Origin: Ovoidimarina sp038744785
GTDB lineage: Bacteria > Pseudomonadota > Alphaproteobacteria > Rhodobacterales > Rhodobacteraceae
Assembly: GCA_038744785.1 (NCBI GenBank)
Contig: JBCDLX010000025.1
Span: 1 to 64,000 of the forward strand
Length of the DNA stretch: 64,000 nt
Direction: 5' to 3'
The first letter of the stretch is position 1. Each line of letters opens with the position of its first letter. The translations under genes and the position numbers were made by a program. Below, in pieces: positions 35,127-43,837 of the stretch. The notes beneath the pieces are model-generated. The model was not told the DNA's origin. It did not search any database and saw only the letters and a program-made list of their open reading frames with translations.

Positions 35127-36252
35127 TTACGGTGACCTGACTGTTCTGAATTTGTCCAATGGCCAGCGCCCTTTCGTTCGTGCCGTTGGGCAGCAGGCGG
35201 AAGGCGCCTCCGACCCCCGCAAAACCCGCATTGCGGGTCAGGGCCTGGCCTGTAAGTGCGTTCGATTGCCCGGCCGCTACAAGAGATCCAACGGCTGCTA
35301 TCGCGTCGTAGGCGAGACCCGCCACGGTGTCGGGCCGCGCGCCATACGCAGCCTGATAGCGGGACGAAAATGTCGAAGAGGTACCTTGGTCTGGCAGTGG
35401 GAACCAGGCGCCCTGTAGCCCGGGCAGCGTGCGGGCGTTTGCTGGTACGTCGAGGCGTTGAAGCGTGATCGTCTGAACCGAACGAGTATCCAGCCCTGCA
35501 CCGGGAAGCGTGCCAACCAGCAATGGCAAAGCATCGGCTGTCCCGGATGTCAGCACCAATCCATTTGCCCCCGATGCACGGACGTCCTGCACAATTCCCG
35601 GGGCCGCAGCGACCACGCCCTGCTGGCTGAGCGGGAAGGACACCGTCGTGGCAAGCCCGACCCCGCTGGCGCCTGCCGCGCGAGCGATGGCGTCACGCCC
35701 GATTTCGTCGGCGGGGCTTTGGGCGTGGACGACCGCAACGCTCGAGACACCACGGGCGCTTGCGTATGACATCAGCCGGTTCGCGGCATTCTGGAAGGTC
35801 GGGCCAAGGATAAAGACGTTGCCGCCAGCGACAGCCGCGTTGTTCGAAAACGAGAGAACGTTGATCCCGCGCCCCGCGACCGTGGCGCCGACGGCCGCCG
35901 CTGCATCGCCAAAAAGTGGACCGACAATGATCTTTGCGCCTGCACCAGCAGCGGCGCGCGCCGCGTCGGCTGCCCCCTGGGCAGTGCCGCCCGTGTCATA
36001 GACCTCAAGCGCGATTTCGGCGCCGTTCAGGTCGTTGACCGCTAGACGCGCGGCGTTTTCCAGCGATTGTCCAACCTCGGGCACAGGGCCAGTTTTCGGC
36101 ACCAGAAGGGCGACTGGAACGGCAGCGTTTGTGTCGACCGAAGGCCCGCCGCCGCCAAGTGTTGCGGGCTGGCACGCTGCGAGCGCGACAGCACCCAACG
36201 CAGCCAGAGCCCAGCGCCGCGCCTTGCGGATCAGGGAAATGCGGGCAAACAT
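35086..36252 (-). CDS. Penicillin-binding protein activator (LpoA-like lipoprotein)
   Basis: A 388-residue lipoprotein with the lipobox LAAC in ALAACQPA, and a type I periplasmic-binding fold (VALLVPKTGP, ENAARLAVNDLNGAEI, IIVGPLFGD). Such proteins are the C-terminal domain type of LpoA, which stimulates PBP1A in gammaproteobacteria. The divergent rsmI-yraN pair is the same neighbourhood as E. coli lpoA (yraM). In alphaproteobacteria the activating role is inferred, and the fold also covers amino-acid-binding proteins. Confidence 0.82.
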   Translation of the reverse strand: MFARISLIRKARRWALAALGAVALAACQPATLGGGGPSVDTNAAVPVALLVPKTGPVPEVGQSLENAARLAVNDLNGAEIALEVYDTGGTAQGAADAARAAAGAGAKIIVGPLFGDAAAAVGATVAGRGINVLSFSNNAAVAGGNVFILGPTFQNAANRLMSYASARGVSSVAVVHAQSPADEIGRDAIARAAGASGVGLATTVSFPLSQQGVVAAAPGIVQDVRASGANGLVLTSGTADALPLLVGTLPGAGLDTRSVQTITLQRLDVPANARTLPGLQGAWFPLPDQGTSSTFSSRYQAAYGARPDTVAGLAYDAIAAVGSLVAAGQSNALTGQALTRNAGFAGVGGAFRLLPNGTNERALAIGQIQNSQVTVIDPAPRSFGGAGF

Positions 36253-36342
36253 AAGCGACCTCGCTATCGGTGGGACCTTGTTCTGCGGCAAACTACGCGC
36301 TGGCGGCGGGCAAGTAAATCGCAGGCGGTTGCAGGAGCGGAC

Positions 36343-37194
36343 ATGAGTGAGGCGGCAGAGCTGACGGGCGGACTTTACGTCGTCGCGGTTCCGATCGGTG
36401 CGGCGCGCGACATTACGCTGCGAGCGCTTGATGTGCTGCGGGACGCAGATGTGATCGTGGCCGAGGATACGCGGATCACGCGCAAGCTCATGGAAATCCA
36501 CGGCATAGCTTTGTCCGGCCGTCCCGTTCTTCCCTACCACGATCACAACGGTGCCGCGCAGCGGCCACGGATCTTGGCGATGCTGGCCGAAGGCAAATCC
36601 GTGGCACAGGTGTCGGACGCGGGAACGCCGCTAGTCGCAGATCCCGGTTTTGGCTTGGCCCGGGCGGCCGTAGAGGCGGGCCATCGGGTTCACGCGGTGC
36701 CCGGGCCATCCGCGCTACTGGCCGCACTGGTTGTGGCCGGCCTGCCAACAGATCGGTTCATGTTCGCGGGATTTCTGCCATCCGGCCCATCGGCGCGATC
36801 CGCGATGATCGAAGAGCTAAGGGACGTGCCCGCGACTCTCGTTTTTTTTGAAACGGCGCGCCGGTCTTTAGAGAGCGTTAAGTGTCTGGCGGATACGCTC
36901 GGCGGGGACCGTCATGCCGCGCTGTGTCGCGAACTGACGAAGAAGTTCGAAGAAACACGCCGCGGGACGCTGGATGACCTGGCACGGTCGATTGAAGTTG
37001 ACCCACCACGCGGCGAAGTCGTGCTGCTTGTCGACCGCAACCGAATGGCGGCGGGTCCAGATGAGCGGGACAAGATGCTAACGGAGGCATTGAGAACCAT
37101 GACGGTCAAAGACGCCGCGCGTCATGTCTCGGATGCATTGAACCTACCCAAGCGCGACGTCTACCAGGCCGCGCTGTCTTTGTCGGGGAGGTGA
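36343..37194 (+). CDS. rsmI: 16S rRNA (cytidine-1402-2'-O)-methyltransferase
   Basis: A 283-residue RsmI with the tetrapyrrole-methylase fold. Motifs include VVAVPIGAARDITLRAL at the N-terminus, AEDTR, VSDAGTPLVADPG and PGPSALLAAL. The usual TPIGN reads VPIGA here. It methylates C1402 at the 30S decoding centre. The start ATG 36343 follows GCAGGA by six bases; the longer frame overlaps the divergent lpoA-like gene. The stop overlaps the yraN start. Confidence 0.93.
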   Translation: MSEAAELTGGLYVVAVPIGAARDITLRALDVLRDADVIVAEDTRITRKLMEIHGIALSGRPVLPYHDHNGAAQRPRILAMLAEGKSVAQVSDAGTPLVADPGFGLARAAVEAGHRVHAVPGPSALLAALVVAGLPTDRFMFAGFLPSGPSARSAMIEELRDVPATLVFFETARRSLESVKCLADTLGGDRHAALCRELTKKFEETRRGTLDDLARSIEVDPPRGEVVLLVDRNRMAAGPDERDKMLTEALRTMTVKDAARHVSDALNLPKRDVYQAALSLSGR

Positions 37195-37550
37195 TGGCTG
37201 CCGGATTGACAGCGTACAGATCCGGCCTTGCCGCCGAAGACGCTGTTTGGCGACACTATGCCCGCCGTGGCTACGCCTTGGCCGCGCGGCGTTGGCGCAG
37301 CAAAGCAGGTGAGATTGACCTGATCACCCGCAAGGATGGCATGGTGATCTTTACAGAGGTCAAGCATGCGCGTGATTTTGCGACGGCGGCGGCGCGGCTT
37401 GGACCGCGCCAGCTGGGTCGGATCGTGCGCTCTGCCGAAGCCTACCTTGCAGATGAGCCGCGCGCCCTGGACACCGTGGCGCGGATCGACGTGGCGCTGG
37501 TCGATGGAAGCGGGCGGATCGAAATCATCGAAAACGCCACGGCTGCCTAG
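37194..37550 (+). CDS. yraN: YraN/UPF0102 family endonuclease-like protein
   Basis: A 118-residue protein with the Holliday-junction-resolvase-like fold. The nuclease-type motif is visible as GEIDLITRKDG and FTEVKHAR (E-D-ExK pattern). Activity in vivo is not established. The ATG overlaps the rsmI stop (TGATG), and a GTG one codon earlier is also possible. rsmI-yraN pairing is conserved. Confidence 0.88.
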   Translation: MAAGLTAYRSGLAAEDAVWRHYARRGYALAARRWRSKAGEIDLITRKDGMVIFTEVKHARDFATAAARLGPRQLGRIVRSAEAYLADEPRALDTVARIDVALVDGSGRIEIIENATAA

Positions 37551-37641
37551 GCGAATGCGCAAAGCGCGATCTGCGCTGGCGCGCCATTGCATGCCAGCTT
37601 GCGCACTGCCATTTAGGCGCCACAGCTGACGGAGCGTGCGC

Positions 37642-38583
37642 ATGACCCTGAATGTGGCCTTTCAGATGGATCCAATCGGATCTGTCGATATCGATGCGGA
37701 TTCGACCTTTCGCTTGGCGGAATCTGCCCAAGCCCGGGGACACGCGCTGTTCTACTACGCGCCCGATCAACTGGCATTCGACGAGGGCAGGGTCACAGCG
37801 CGCGGGCACAGGATGACCGTGCGTCGGGTCCGCGGCGATCATGTGACGCTAGGTCCCGAAGAGACTGTCGATCTGGCCGATTGGGACGTGGTTTGGCTTA
37901 GACAAGATCCGCCCTTTGACATGGGGTATATCACCACCACACATTTGCTCGATCACCTGGCGGGGCAGACGCTGGTTGTAAATGACCCCTTCTGGGTCCG
38001 AAACTATCCCGAGAAGCTTCTGGTTCTGGGCTTTCCCGATCTCACCCCGCCCACGACTGTCGCAAGAGATCTCAATGTAATCCGGGCATTTCGCGCGCGC
38101 CATGGGGATATCATTCTGAAACCGCTGTACGGGAATGGTGGCGCGGGCGTGTTCCGTTTGCCGCCCGATGACCGGAACCTCGCCAGTCTTCATGAACTGT
38201 TTAGCGCGATGAACCGCGAGCCGTTGATCGTTCAGAAGTATCTTCCTGCGGTGGCCGAGGGCGACAAACGTATCATCTTGGTTGATGGTAGGCCGGTGGG
38301 TGCGATCAACCGCGTTCCGGCAGCGGGCGAAACCCGCTCGAACATGCATGTGGGCGGCCGGCCGGAAAAGATCGGCTTGACCGACCGAGAGCGCGAGATC
38401 TGTGCTGCAATCGGCCCACTTCTGCGCGAGAAGGGCCAGGTCTTTGTAGGCATCGACGTGATCGGCGGAAACCTGACCGAAATCAACGTCACCTCGCCCA
38501 CTGGGATCCAGGAGCTTGAGCGGTTCGACGGGATCGATGTTGCCGGTGCAATCTGGGATGCGATCGAGGGGCGGTTGGGATAG
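37642..38583 (+). CDS. gshB: Glutathione synthetase
   Basis: A 313-residue ATP-grasp enzyme that joins gamma-glutamylcysteine and glycine. It shows the family blocks VAFQMDPIGSVDIDADST, WLRQDPPFDMGY, ILKPLYGNGGAGVFRL and the C-terminal EINVTSPTG. The ATG at 37642 has a GGAG ribosome site seven bases before it. The GTG at 37636 is a poorer option. It follows yraN after 91 bases, as in many alphaproteobacteria. Confidence 0.96.
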   Translation: MTLNVAFQMDPIGSVDIDADSTFRLAESAQARGHALFYYAPDQLAFDEGRVTARGHRMTVRRVRGDHVTLGPEETVDLADWDVVWLRQDPPFDMGYITTTHLLDHLAGQTLVVNDPFWVRNYPEKLLVLGFPDLTPPTTVARDLNVIRAFRARHGDIILKPLYGNGGAGVFRLPPDDRNLASLHELFSAMNREPLIVQKYLPAVAEGDKRIILVDGRPVGAINRVPAAGETRSNMHVGGRPEKIGLTDREREICAAIGPLLREKGQVFVGIDVIGGNLTEINVTSPTGIQELERFDGIDVAGAIWDAIEGRLG

Positions 38584-38589
38584 GCGCCG

Positions 38590-39318
38590 TCAGAAAGCGT
38601 CCCGTGCCGCTGGCCGAGCAGCGGCTTGCAGCGGACAATACACAAGGTCCTCTAGCGGCGTATCGAACTCAAAGCGGCAAATGCCATGCTTTTCCGCGTT
38701 CCGTACAATCGCGCGACCGGCCTGATCCGCAAGACTTTCGTAGTCACAGGACGCCCCTTCTTCCATAACTTGGCCGCACAGCGCCAGCGCGACGCGACGG
38801 GCGCGGATCATCGGACATATCAGATCGGTGACAGGCATGGTCGCCATCCTTGTCTCACGCAGTTTGGTAAGGACTTCCGGCGGAATGTCCTGTCCGGTCA
38901 TGATCTGATCGCGCCCCGGCACCAAATCTCGAAACATCCGCTCGATATTCAGAAAGCGCGTCAGGTCGTTATTTCTATAGACTGCCGCGTTCACATAGTA
39001 GGGATAGGCCACAAACACATCGTCAAGGTGCCAATCCTCATCGAACGCCATTTCGCGCACAAGACGTCCGGCCTCTTCCCAGAGATCGGGGTCGAAGGAC
39101 TTTAGCGCCAGTGCTTGGTGGACCAACTCAACGCGCTCTGCGCGCGTCGGTTGCACTGTCAATGTCTGGCCAAAGCCATCATGCGTTGCGCTGAGTACCC
39201 CAATAAAGTCCGGGTTGCGCGGATCGAACTCCAGCTCTTTCTGAACCCGGTCCCGATTTCGCTCGAACACGAGGCGAAGTGCAGAGGTCTCGTTTCGCGC
39301 CATGAAGTACTGATCCAA
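38590..39318 (-). CDS. Uncharacterised protein, probable 3' part of an amber-interrupted gene
   Basis: A 242-residue open frame with no family I recognise. It is in the same frame as the upstream secreted protein, and the eight codons between them read FDLEAATV like ordinary coding sequence. Its nominal start (TTG 39318) has only a weak, distant ribosome site. A simpler reading is that this is the C-terminal half of a ~536-residue protein cut by a TAG at 39343-39345. It contains several cysteines (DLICPMI, LALCGQV, ASCDYE, HGICRFE) and a helical character. Native expression as a separate protein is doubtful. Confidence 0.5.
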   Translation of the reverse strand: MDQYFMARNETSALRLVFERNRDRVQKELEFDPRNPDFIGVLSATHDGFGQTLTVQPTRAERVELVHQALALKSFDPDLWEEAGRLVREMAFDEDWHLDDVFVAYPYYVNAAVYRNNDLTRFLNIERMFRDLVPGRDQIMTGQDIPPEVLTKLRETRMATMPVTDLICPMIRARRVALALCGQVMEEGASCDYESLADQAGRAIVRNAEKHGICRFEFDTPLEDLVYCPLQAAARPAARDAF

Positions 39319-39342
39319 GACGGTTGCGGCCTCGAGGTCAAA

Positions 39343-40200
39343 CTAGTCTGTATCCGCCTCAATCACCGCCAGCGCGGCGCGCGCCGTTTCATTGTCGCGC
39401 TTCCCGGATGTGAGGAGGTCATAGGGTCGCCCATGCGCCACGCGGGGATGGTTCGACCAAGCCATCGTGTGCCGGACCACTGTCGATTCCTGGCCATATT
39501 GGGGACTGGCGCTGAATGCAGCTTCGACAAGACAGATCTCGCGCGAGTACCCGTCCATATCAGGGACTCTTGGCGCCCAATCCCGGCACATCTGCTTTGC
39601 CTTTTGCCAGCTTCTGCCCCAGCCAGGATTGGTGGCGTAAAGCGCCACCGCCAGAGAGCCGTGATTTGGACGGGTCGTCATGACACGTTCCAGGTAATGG
39701 CTGGCCTCTTCGGGCGCATGGCGCGTGGTCGCGAAGCTTAGCATAAGATCAGCCGCGAGCACATGGTCTGGCATCAGCTCGTAGGCCAGAACGGCCGCTT
39801 TCACGGCAGATCTGCTTAGGTCAGAGAACTCGGGCAGCGCTTCAGGGTAGGTTAGATCGCCACGTTTTACGCCCAGCACAATGAACGCGATACTTCGATC
39901 ATGAATTGCGCGCGCCAAGAGGGCATGACCAGAATTCGGGTGCGCCTGTCGCCATTCTTTTATGAAACCATCCATGTCCGGATGCGTGACCTTGAAGGCT
40001 TCGTAAACCTCCCGTTGGTGGTCAAAGCTTACGTGTCCCAAAGCCGCATCGAGCTCTAGCTGATCAAGCGCGCTGTCGAGAGCCGGCAAATCGATTGCCG
40101 CGATGAGATCGCAAAGCGCGGATTTCGTGAGGGCCGGTGACGACGCGAATGCGGGGAGCGAGAAAAGAAGAACGGAAACAGAGATCAGGAAACGGATCAT
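39343..40200 (-). CDS. Secreted uncharacterised protein, probable 5' part of an amber-interrupted gene
   Basis: A 285-residue protein with a good signal peptide (cleavage near AFASS, about residue 20). The rest is mainly helical and has a repeat-like feel (VLAADLMLSFATTRHAPEEASHYLERV shown only as HAPEEASHYLERV), possibly a TPR-like solenoid. It ends at a TAG after EADTD, and the same frame continues for over 250 codons. It lies 70 bases after rimO on the same strand. I do not recognise the family. Confidence 0.6.
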   Translation of the reverse strand: MIRFLISVSVLLFSLPAFASSPALTKSALCDLIAAIDLPALDSALDQLELDAALGHVSFDHQREVYEAFKVTHPDMDGFIKEWRQAHPNSGHALLARAIHDRSIAFIVLGVKRGDLTYPEALPEFSDLSRSAVKAAVLAYELMPDHVLAADLMLSFATTRHAPEEASHYLERVMTTRPNHGSLAVALYATNPGWGRSWQKAKQMCRDWAPRVPDMDGYSREICLVEAAFSASPQYGQESTVVRHTMAWSNHPRVAHGRPYDLLTSGKRDNETARAALAVIEADTD

Positions 40201-40270
40201 TTTAGAATCGCCGCTAAGTACAGTGCATCTTGCAAAGAATACTCAGTTGCGGCGATGTCAGGGCAGTGCC

Positions 40271-41641
40271 TTACAGAATGCGTCGCCCCCAAAGATCGTA
40301 CTCTCCCGCTTCGTCCACCTCGACCGTTACGATATCGCCGGGTTTAAGCGCTTCGTGACCTTCATCGATAAAGAGATTGCCGTCGATCTCGGGGGCGTCG
40401 GCTTTTGTCCGGCATGTCGCGGCATCTTCTTCGACAAGATCCACGATCACTTCGATTCGTGCGCCGACCTTTGCGGCGAGTTTCGCCGCCGAAATTGCCT
40501 GGGCTTTCTCCATAAAGCGGGCCCAACGCTCTTCCTTCACCTCGTCTGCCACGTGGTCTGGAAGCGCACTTGACCGGGCCCCGTTCACGTTCTCGTACTG
40601 AAAGCATCCAACACGGTCGAGCTGTGCCTCGTCGAGCCAATCGAGAAGGGTCTGAAACTCGTCTTCCGTCTCGCCCGGATAGCCCACGATAAATGTCGAC
40701 CGCAACGTGATCTCGGGACAGATGGCACGCCACTCTGCGATTCGTTCAAGTGTGCGCTCTGCCGCCGCTGGCCGGGCCATGCGCCGCAGCGTATCGGGGT
40801 GTGCGTGTTGAAATGGGATGTCGAGATAGGGCAGGATCAGCCCTTCGGCCATCAAAGGAATAAGCGAGCGCACATGCGGATAGGGATACACGTAGTGAAG
40901 CCGCACCCATGCACCAAGGGACCCGAGGTCACGGGCCAGGTCGGTAATGTGCGCGCGGTGTCCGTTTGCTTCGCCGTGACGAATATCTACCCCATAGGCC
41001 GACGTGTCCTGGCTGATCACCAGAAGCTCGCGCACGCCTGCATCGACCAGCCGTTCGGCTTCGCGGACGACGGCATGGGCGGGGCGTGACGCCAGCCGCC
41101 CGCGCATATCGGGGATAATGCAGAATCGGCACTTGTGATTACAGCCCTCTGAAATCTTCAAATAGCTGTAGTGTCGGGGCGTCAGGTGCACGCTTGCCGC
41201 TGGCAAAAGGTCTACAAACGGATCAGGCGCGGGCGGGACCGCGGCGTGTACTGCGTCAAGCACCGCTTCGTATTGATGCGGTCCCGTTACGGCAAGAACC
41301 TTGGGGTGCGCGCCGGTGATGTATTCCGGCTCCGCGCCAAGGCAGCCTGTGACGATCACGCGTCCGTTTTCGGCGAGTGCCTCGCCGATCGCGTCCAGGC
41401 TTTCGGCTTTTGCAGTGTCGAGGAAACCGCAGGTGTTTACGACCACGGCGTCTGCGCCCGCGTACTCTGGGCTGATCGCATAGCCTTCGGCGCGTAGCCG
41501 TGTCAGAATGCGTTCGCTGTCGACCAGGGCCTTGGGGCAGCCTAGGGACACCATCCCCACGGTTGGCTGACCGGGACGGGTTGCGGCACCGGGAACGTTG
41601 GCGCGGGCAAGATCAGGACGCAGAGTGTGCGGGTTCGACAT
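40271..41641 (-). CDS. rimO: Ribosomal protein S12 methylthiotransferase
   Basis: A 456-residue radical-SAM enzyme that methylthiolates an aspartate of ribosomal protein S12. The N-terminal cluster domain has VSLGCPKALVDSE, VVNTCGFLD and TGCLGAEP. The radical-SAM motif is CNHKCRFC in KISEGCNHKCRFCI, and a TRAM domain ends the protein. The start at 41641 is chosen among nearby Met codons (41653 is an alternative) because upstream sequence is not conserved-looking. Confidence 0.95.
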   Translation of the reverse strand: MSNPHTLRPDLARANVPGAATRPGQPTVGMVSLGCPKALVDSERILTRLRAEGYAISPEYAGADAVVVNTCGFLDTAKAESLDAIGEALAENGRVIVTGCLGAEPEYITGAHPKVLAVTGPHQYEAVLDAVHAAVPPAPDPFVDLLPAASVHLTPRHYSYLKISEGCNHKCRFCIIPDMRGRLASRPAHAVVREAERLVDAGVRELLVISQDTSAYGVDIRHGEANGHRAHITDLARDLGSLGAWVRLHYVYPYPHVRSLIPLMAEGLILPYLDIPFQHAHPDTLRRMARPAAAERTLERIAEWRAICPEITLRSTFIVGYPGETEDEFQTLLDWLDEAQLDRVGCFQYENVNGARSSALPDHVADEVKEERWARFMEKAQAISAAKLAAKVGARIEVIVDLVEEDAATCRTKADAPEIDGNLFIDEGHEALKPGDIVTVEVDEAGEYDLWGRRIL

Positions 41642-41783
41642 GGCATGGGCCATAGGCCAGTCAGGCTGGCAAGGAAAGCCCCAAGGGGCAGGCCGAAACC
41701 CGCGCATGGACGTTGAACGCTATTGAATATCAATGCGTCTTGGTCAGGGTTAGGCTGCGTGGGGCGGTGAAGAAAGAAACGCG

Positions 41784-42263
41784 ATGCGATACCTGATCCT
41801 GACTTTTGCTTTGGTCTTGGGCGCCTGCGGCAACGGCGAACCCGAAGAACCCGTAACCCGCGCTGCACCACTTTATCCCGGTGAAACCACCGAGCTTCGC
41901 ACCATGATCAACGCGACGGCAGACGCGCATGGTGTGCCGCGCAGTCTGGTGCACCGCGTGATCCAAAGGGAAAGTGACTATCGGCCTTATGCGAGGAACG
42001 GCCCCTACTACGGGCTGATGCAGATCCTGCCTGCCACCGCCCGTCAAATGGGTTTCAGGGGCGCGCCATCGGATCTTTTGGACGCCCAGACAAATCTAAC
42101 CTATGCGGTCAAATACCTGCGCGGCGCCTGGATGGTGTCGGATGGCAGCGAACCGGAGGCTGTCATGTGGTATGCGCGCGGCTATTACTATGAGGCGCGG
42201 AACCGCTGCATGCTTGTGGCAACAGGGCTTCGGGACACCGAGGTACGGAAGTACTGCGGGTAG
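41784..42263 (+). CDS. Lytic transglycosylase lipoprotein (SLT domain)
   Basis: A 159-residue protein with a lipobox (LGAC) after a short signal peptide. The Slt domain has the catalytic Glu in VIQRESDYRP, followed by YGLMQILPATARQMG and the LRGAW segment. It would cleave glycan strands of peptidoglycan at the outer-membrane side of the periplasm. It is divergent from rimO and converges on gcrA. Confidence 0.9.
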   Translation: MRYLILTFALVLGACGNGEPEEPVTRAAPLYPGETTELRTMINATADAHGVPRSLVHRVIQRESDYRPYARNGPYYGLMQILPATARQMGFRGAPSDLLDAQTNLTYAVKYLRGAWMVSDGSEPEAVMWYARGYYYEARNRCMLVATGLRDTEVRKYCG

Positions 42264-42388
42264 CTTTCAGTTGGGATGTGCAGGCTGGTGACCCATTGCC
42301 AATTGGGAACCGTCCAGACGGATCATCTCGTTGTAGGGGACGGCGGCCGCGCACACGCGATTCCGCCTGACCAGTGAAGATCAGGTGC

Positions 42389-42931
42389 CTACCGGCGTCG
42401 GTCCCGGCGCGACGACATTGGCTGGAACGCGACGCCTACGTGCGCTTCACAATAGGGCTTTCCCGGCTGCACGGGCAGGCCGCAAAACCAAAAGTCGTCG
42501 GTCGCAGGGTCGCCCACCGGCCATTTGCAGGTCCGCTCGGTCAGTTCCATCAAACTGATCTTGCGCGCCTTCTTCTCGACTTCGCGCACATTGGCCAGAG
42601 CCTCGGGACTTATCTCGTTCGCAGACGGTTGCGGCGGCAGGGGCTGACCAGCAGGGACGATTGCTTTCCGGGCCGGGATCGCAGGGCGTTCGATCGGTTC
42701 AGGCGCGGTTTCCTTGGCGGCGGGCCGGGGCGCGGCCTTCGGTTCGGGCGCGGCATCCTTGGCTGGTTTTGCCGGCTGTCCGCCCGTGCGGTTTGACAAC
42801 CCAAGGCGATGCACCTTGCCGATTACGGCATTGCGCGTGACCCCGCCAAGCTCTTTGGCAATCTGGCTTGCACTTTGGCCGTCGTTCCACATTCGCTTGA
42901 GGGTTTCCACACGCTCATCTGTCCAGGACAT
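42389..42931 (-). CDS. gcrA: GcrA cell-cycle regulator
   Basis: A 180-residue GcrA. The N-terminal DNA-binding part is canonical: SWTDERVETLKRMW, then SASQIAKELGGVTRNAVIGK (helix-turn-helix) and KVHRLGLSNR. A Pro/Ala-rich linker leads to the C-terminal sigma-factor-binding region with CKWPVGDP and KPYCEAH. It recruits RNA polymerase at promoters methylated by CcrM (GANTC) in alphaproteobacteria. The start at 42931 is the family start. Confidence 0.95.
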   Translation of the reverse strand: MSWTDERVETLKRMWNDGQSASQIAKELGGVTRNAVIGKVHRLGLSNRTGGQPAKPAKDAAPEPKAAPRPAAKETAPEPIERPAIPARKAIVPAGQPLPPQPSANEISPEALANVREVEKKARKISLMELTERTCKWPVGDPATDDFWFCGLPVQPGKPYCEAHVGVAFQPMSSRRDRRR

Positions 42932-43033
42932 TGGACCTATCCCATCTGAAAAGCGGCCTCCGATACGAAGACCGCTCAAAATTCCGTTGCGGCCTCTATT
43001 CTAATCACCCGCGTCGGGGATACAAGGCGGGCT

Positions 43034-43837
43034 ATGACAGGTTTACGGGAAATGGGCGTGCGCCGCTTCGGTCGCTGGAACACGCTAGGGCTCTATGAGC
43101 TGACGCGGCGCGAGATCATGCGTTTTATGTCGGTCTGGACGCAGACCGTCCTGGCGCCCCTGGTGACGTCGGGGCTGTTCCTGGCGGTCTTTGCGCTGGC
43201 AATCGGCCCATCGCGGGGCGAGGTGATGGGCGTGCCGTTTCTGCAGTTCTTGGCCCCCGGCATTCTTATGATGACGGTGATCCAGAACGCGTTCGCCAAT
43301 ACTTCGTCATCGCTTATGGTCGGCAAGATCCAGGGCAATATCGTCGATACGCTGATGCCGCCACTGTCCTCGGCCGAGCTTGTGATCGGCTACATAGCCG
43401 GGGGGATTGCGCGGGGGCTGCTGGTTGCTGTGGCGATCCTGTTCGTTATGGTCACGGGCCTTGGGGTGCCTGTGACGTATCCGCTTTGGATCTTGGCGTT
43501 CGTCATCCTCGGATCGGCCTTCCTTGGGGCGCTGGGCCTTGTCGCAGCGATTGTCGCCGAGAAGTTCGACCATATGGCCGCGATCACCAATTTCGTCATT
43601 ACGCCCTTGGCGTTTCTTTCCGGCACGTTCTATTCGACCGAGGGCCTGCCTCCTGCAATGCAGGTCATCACCCATCTGAACCCGGTTTTCTATCTGATCG
43701 ATGGGGTGCGGTTCGGGGTTCTGGGTGTGTCCGATTCCTCTCCATGGCTCGGGCTCGGAATTTGTGTGGTGACCACCTTTGGGGTGCTCATTCTGGCGTG
43801 GCATTGGTTCCGGATCGGCTATCGGCTCAAGTCCTGA
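43034..43837 (+). CDS. ABC-2 type transporter permease
   Basis: A 267-residue integral membrane protein with six predicted helices and the ABC-2 pattern, including FLQFLAPGILMMTVIQNAF and the C-terminal region PLAFLSGTFYSTEGLP with HLNPVFYLIDGVRFG. It resembles YadH-type permeases that pair with a separate ATPase. No ATPase gene is adjacent in this window. The 3' end overlaps the convergent EamA gene by 11 bases. Confidence 0.88.
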   Translation: MTGLREMGVRRFGRWNTLGLYELTRREIMRFMSVWTQTVLAPLVTSGLFLAVFALAIGPSRGEVMGVPFLQFLAPGILMMTVIQNAFANTSSSLMVGKIQGNIVDTLMPPLSSAELVIGYIAGGIARGLLVAVAILFVMVTGLGVPVTYPLWILAFVILGSAFLGALGLVAAIVAEKFDHMAAITNFVITPLAFLSGTFYSTEGLPPAMQVITHLNPVFYLIDGVRFGVLGVSDSSPWLGLGICVVTTFGVLILAWHWFRIGYRLKS

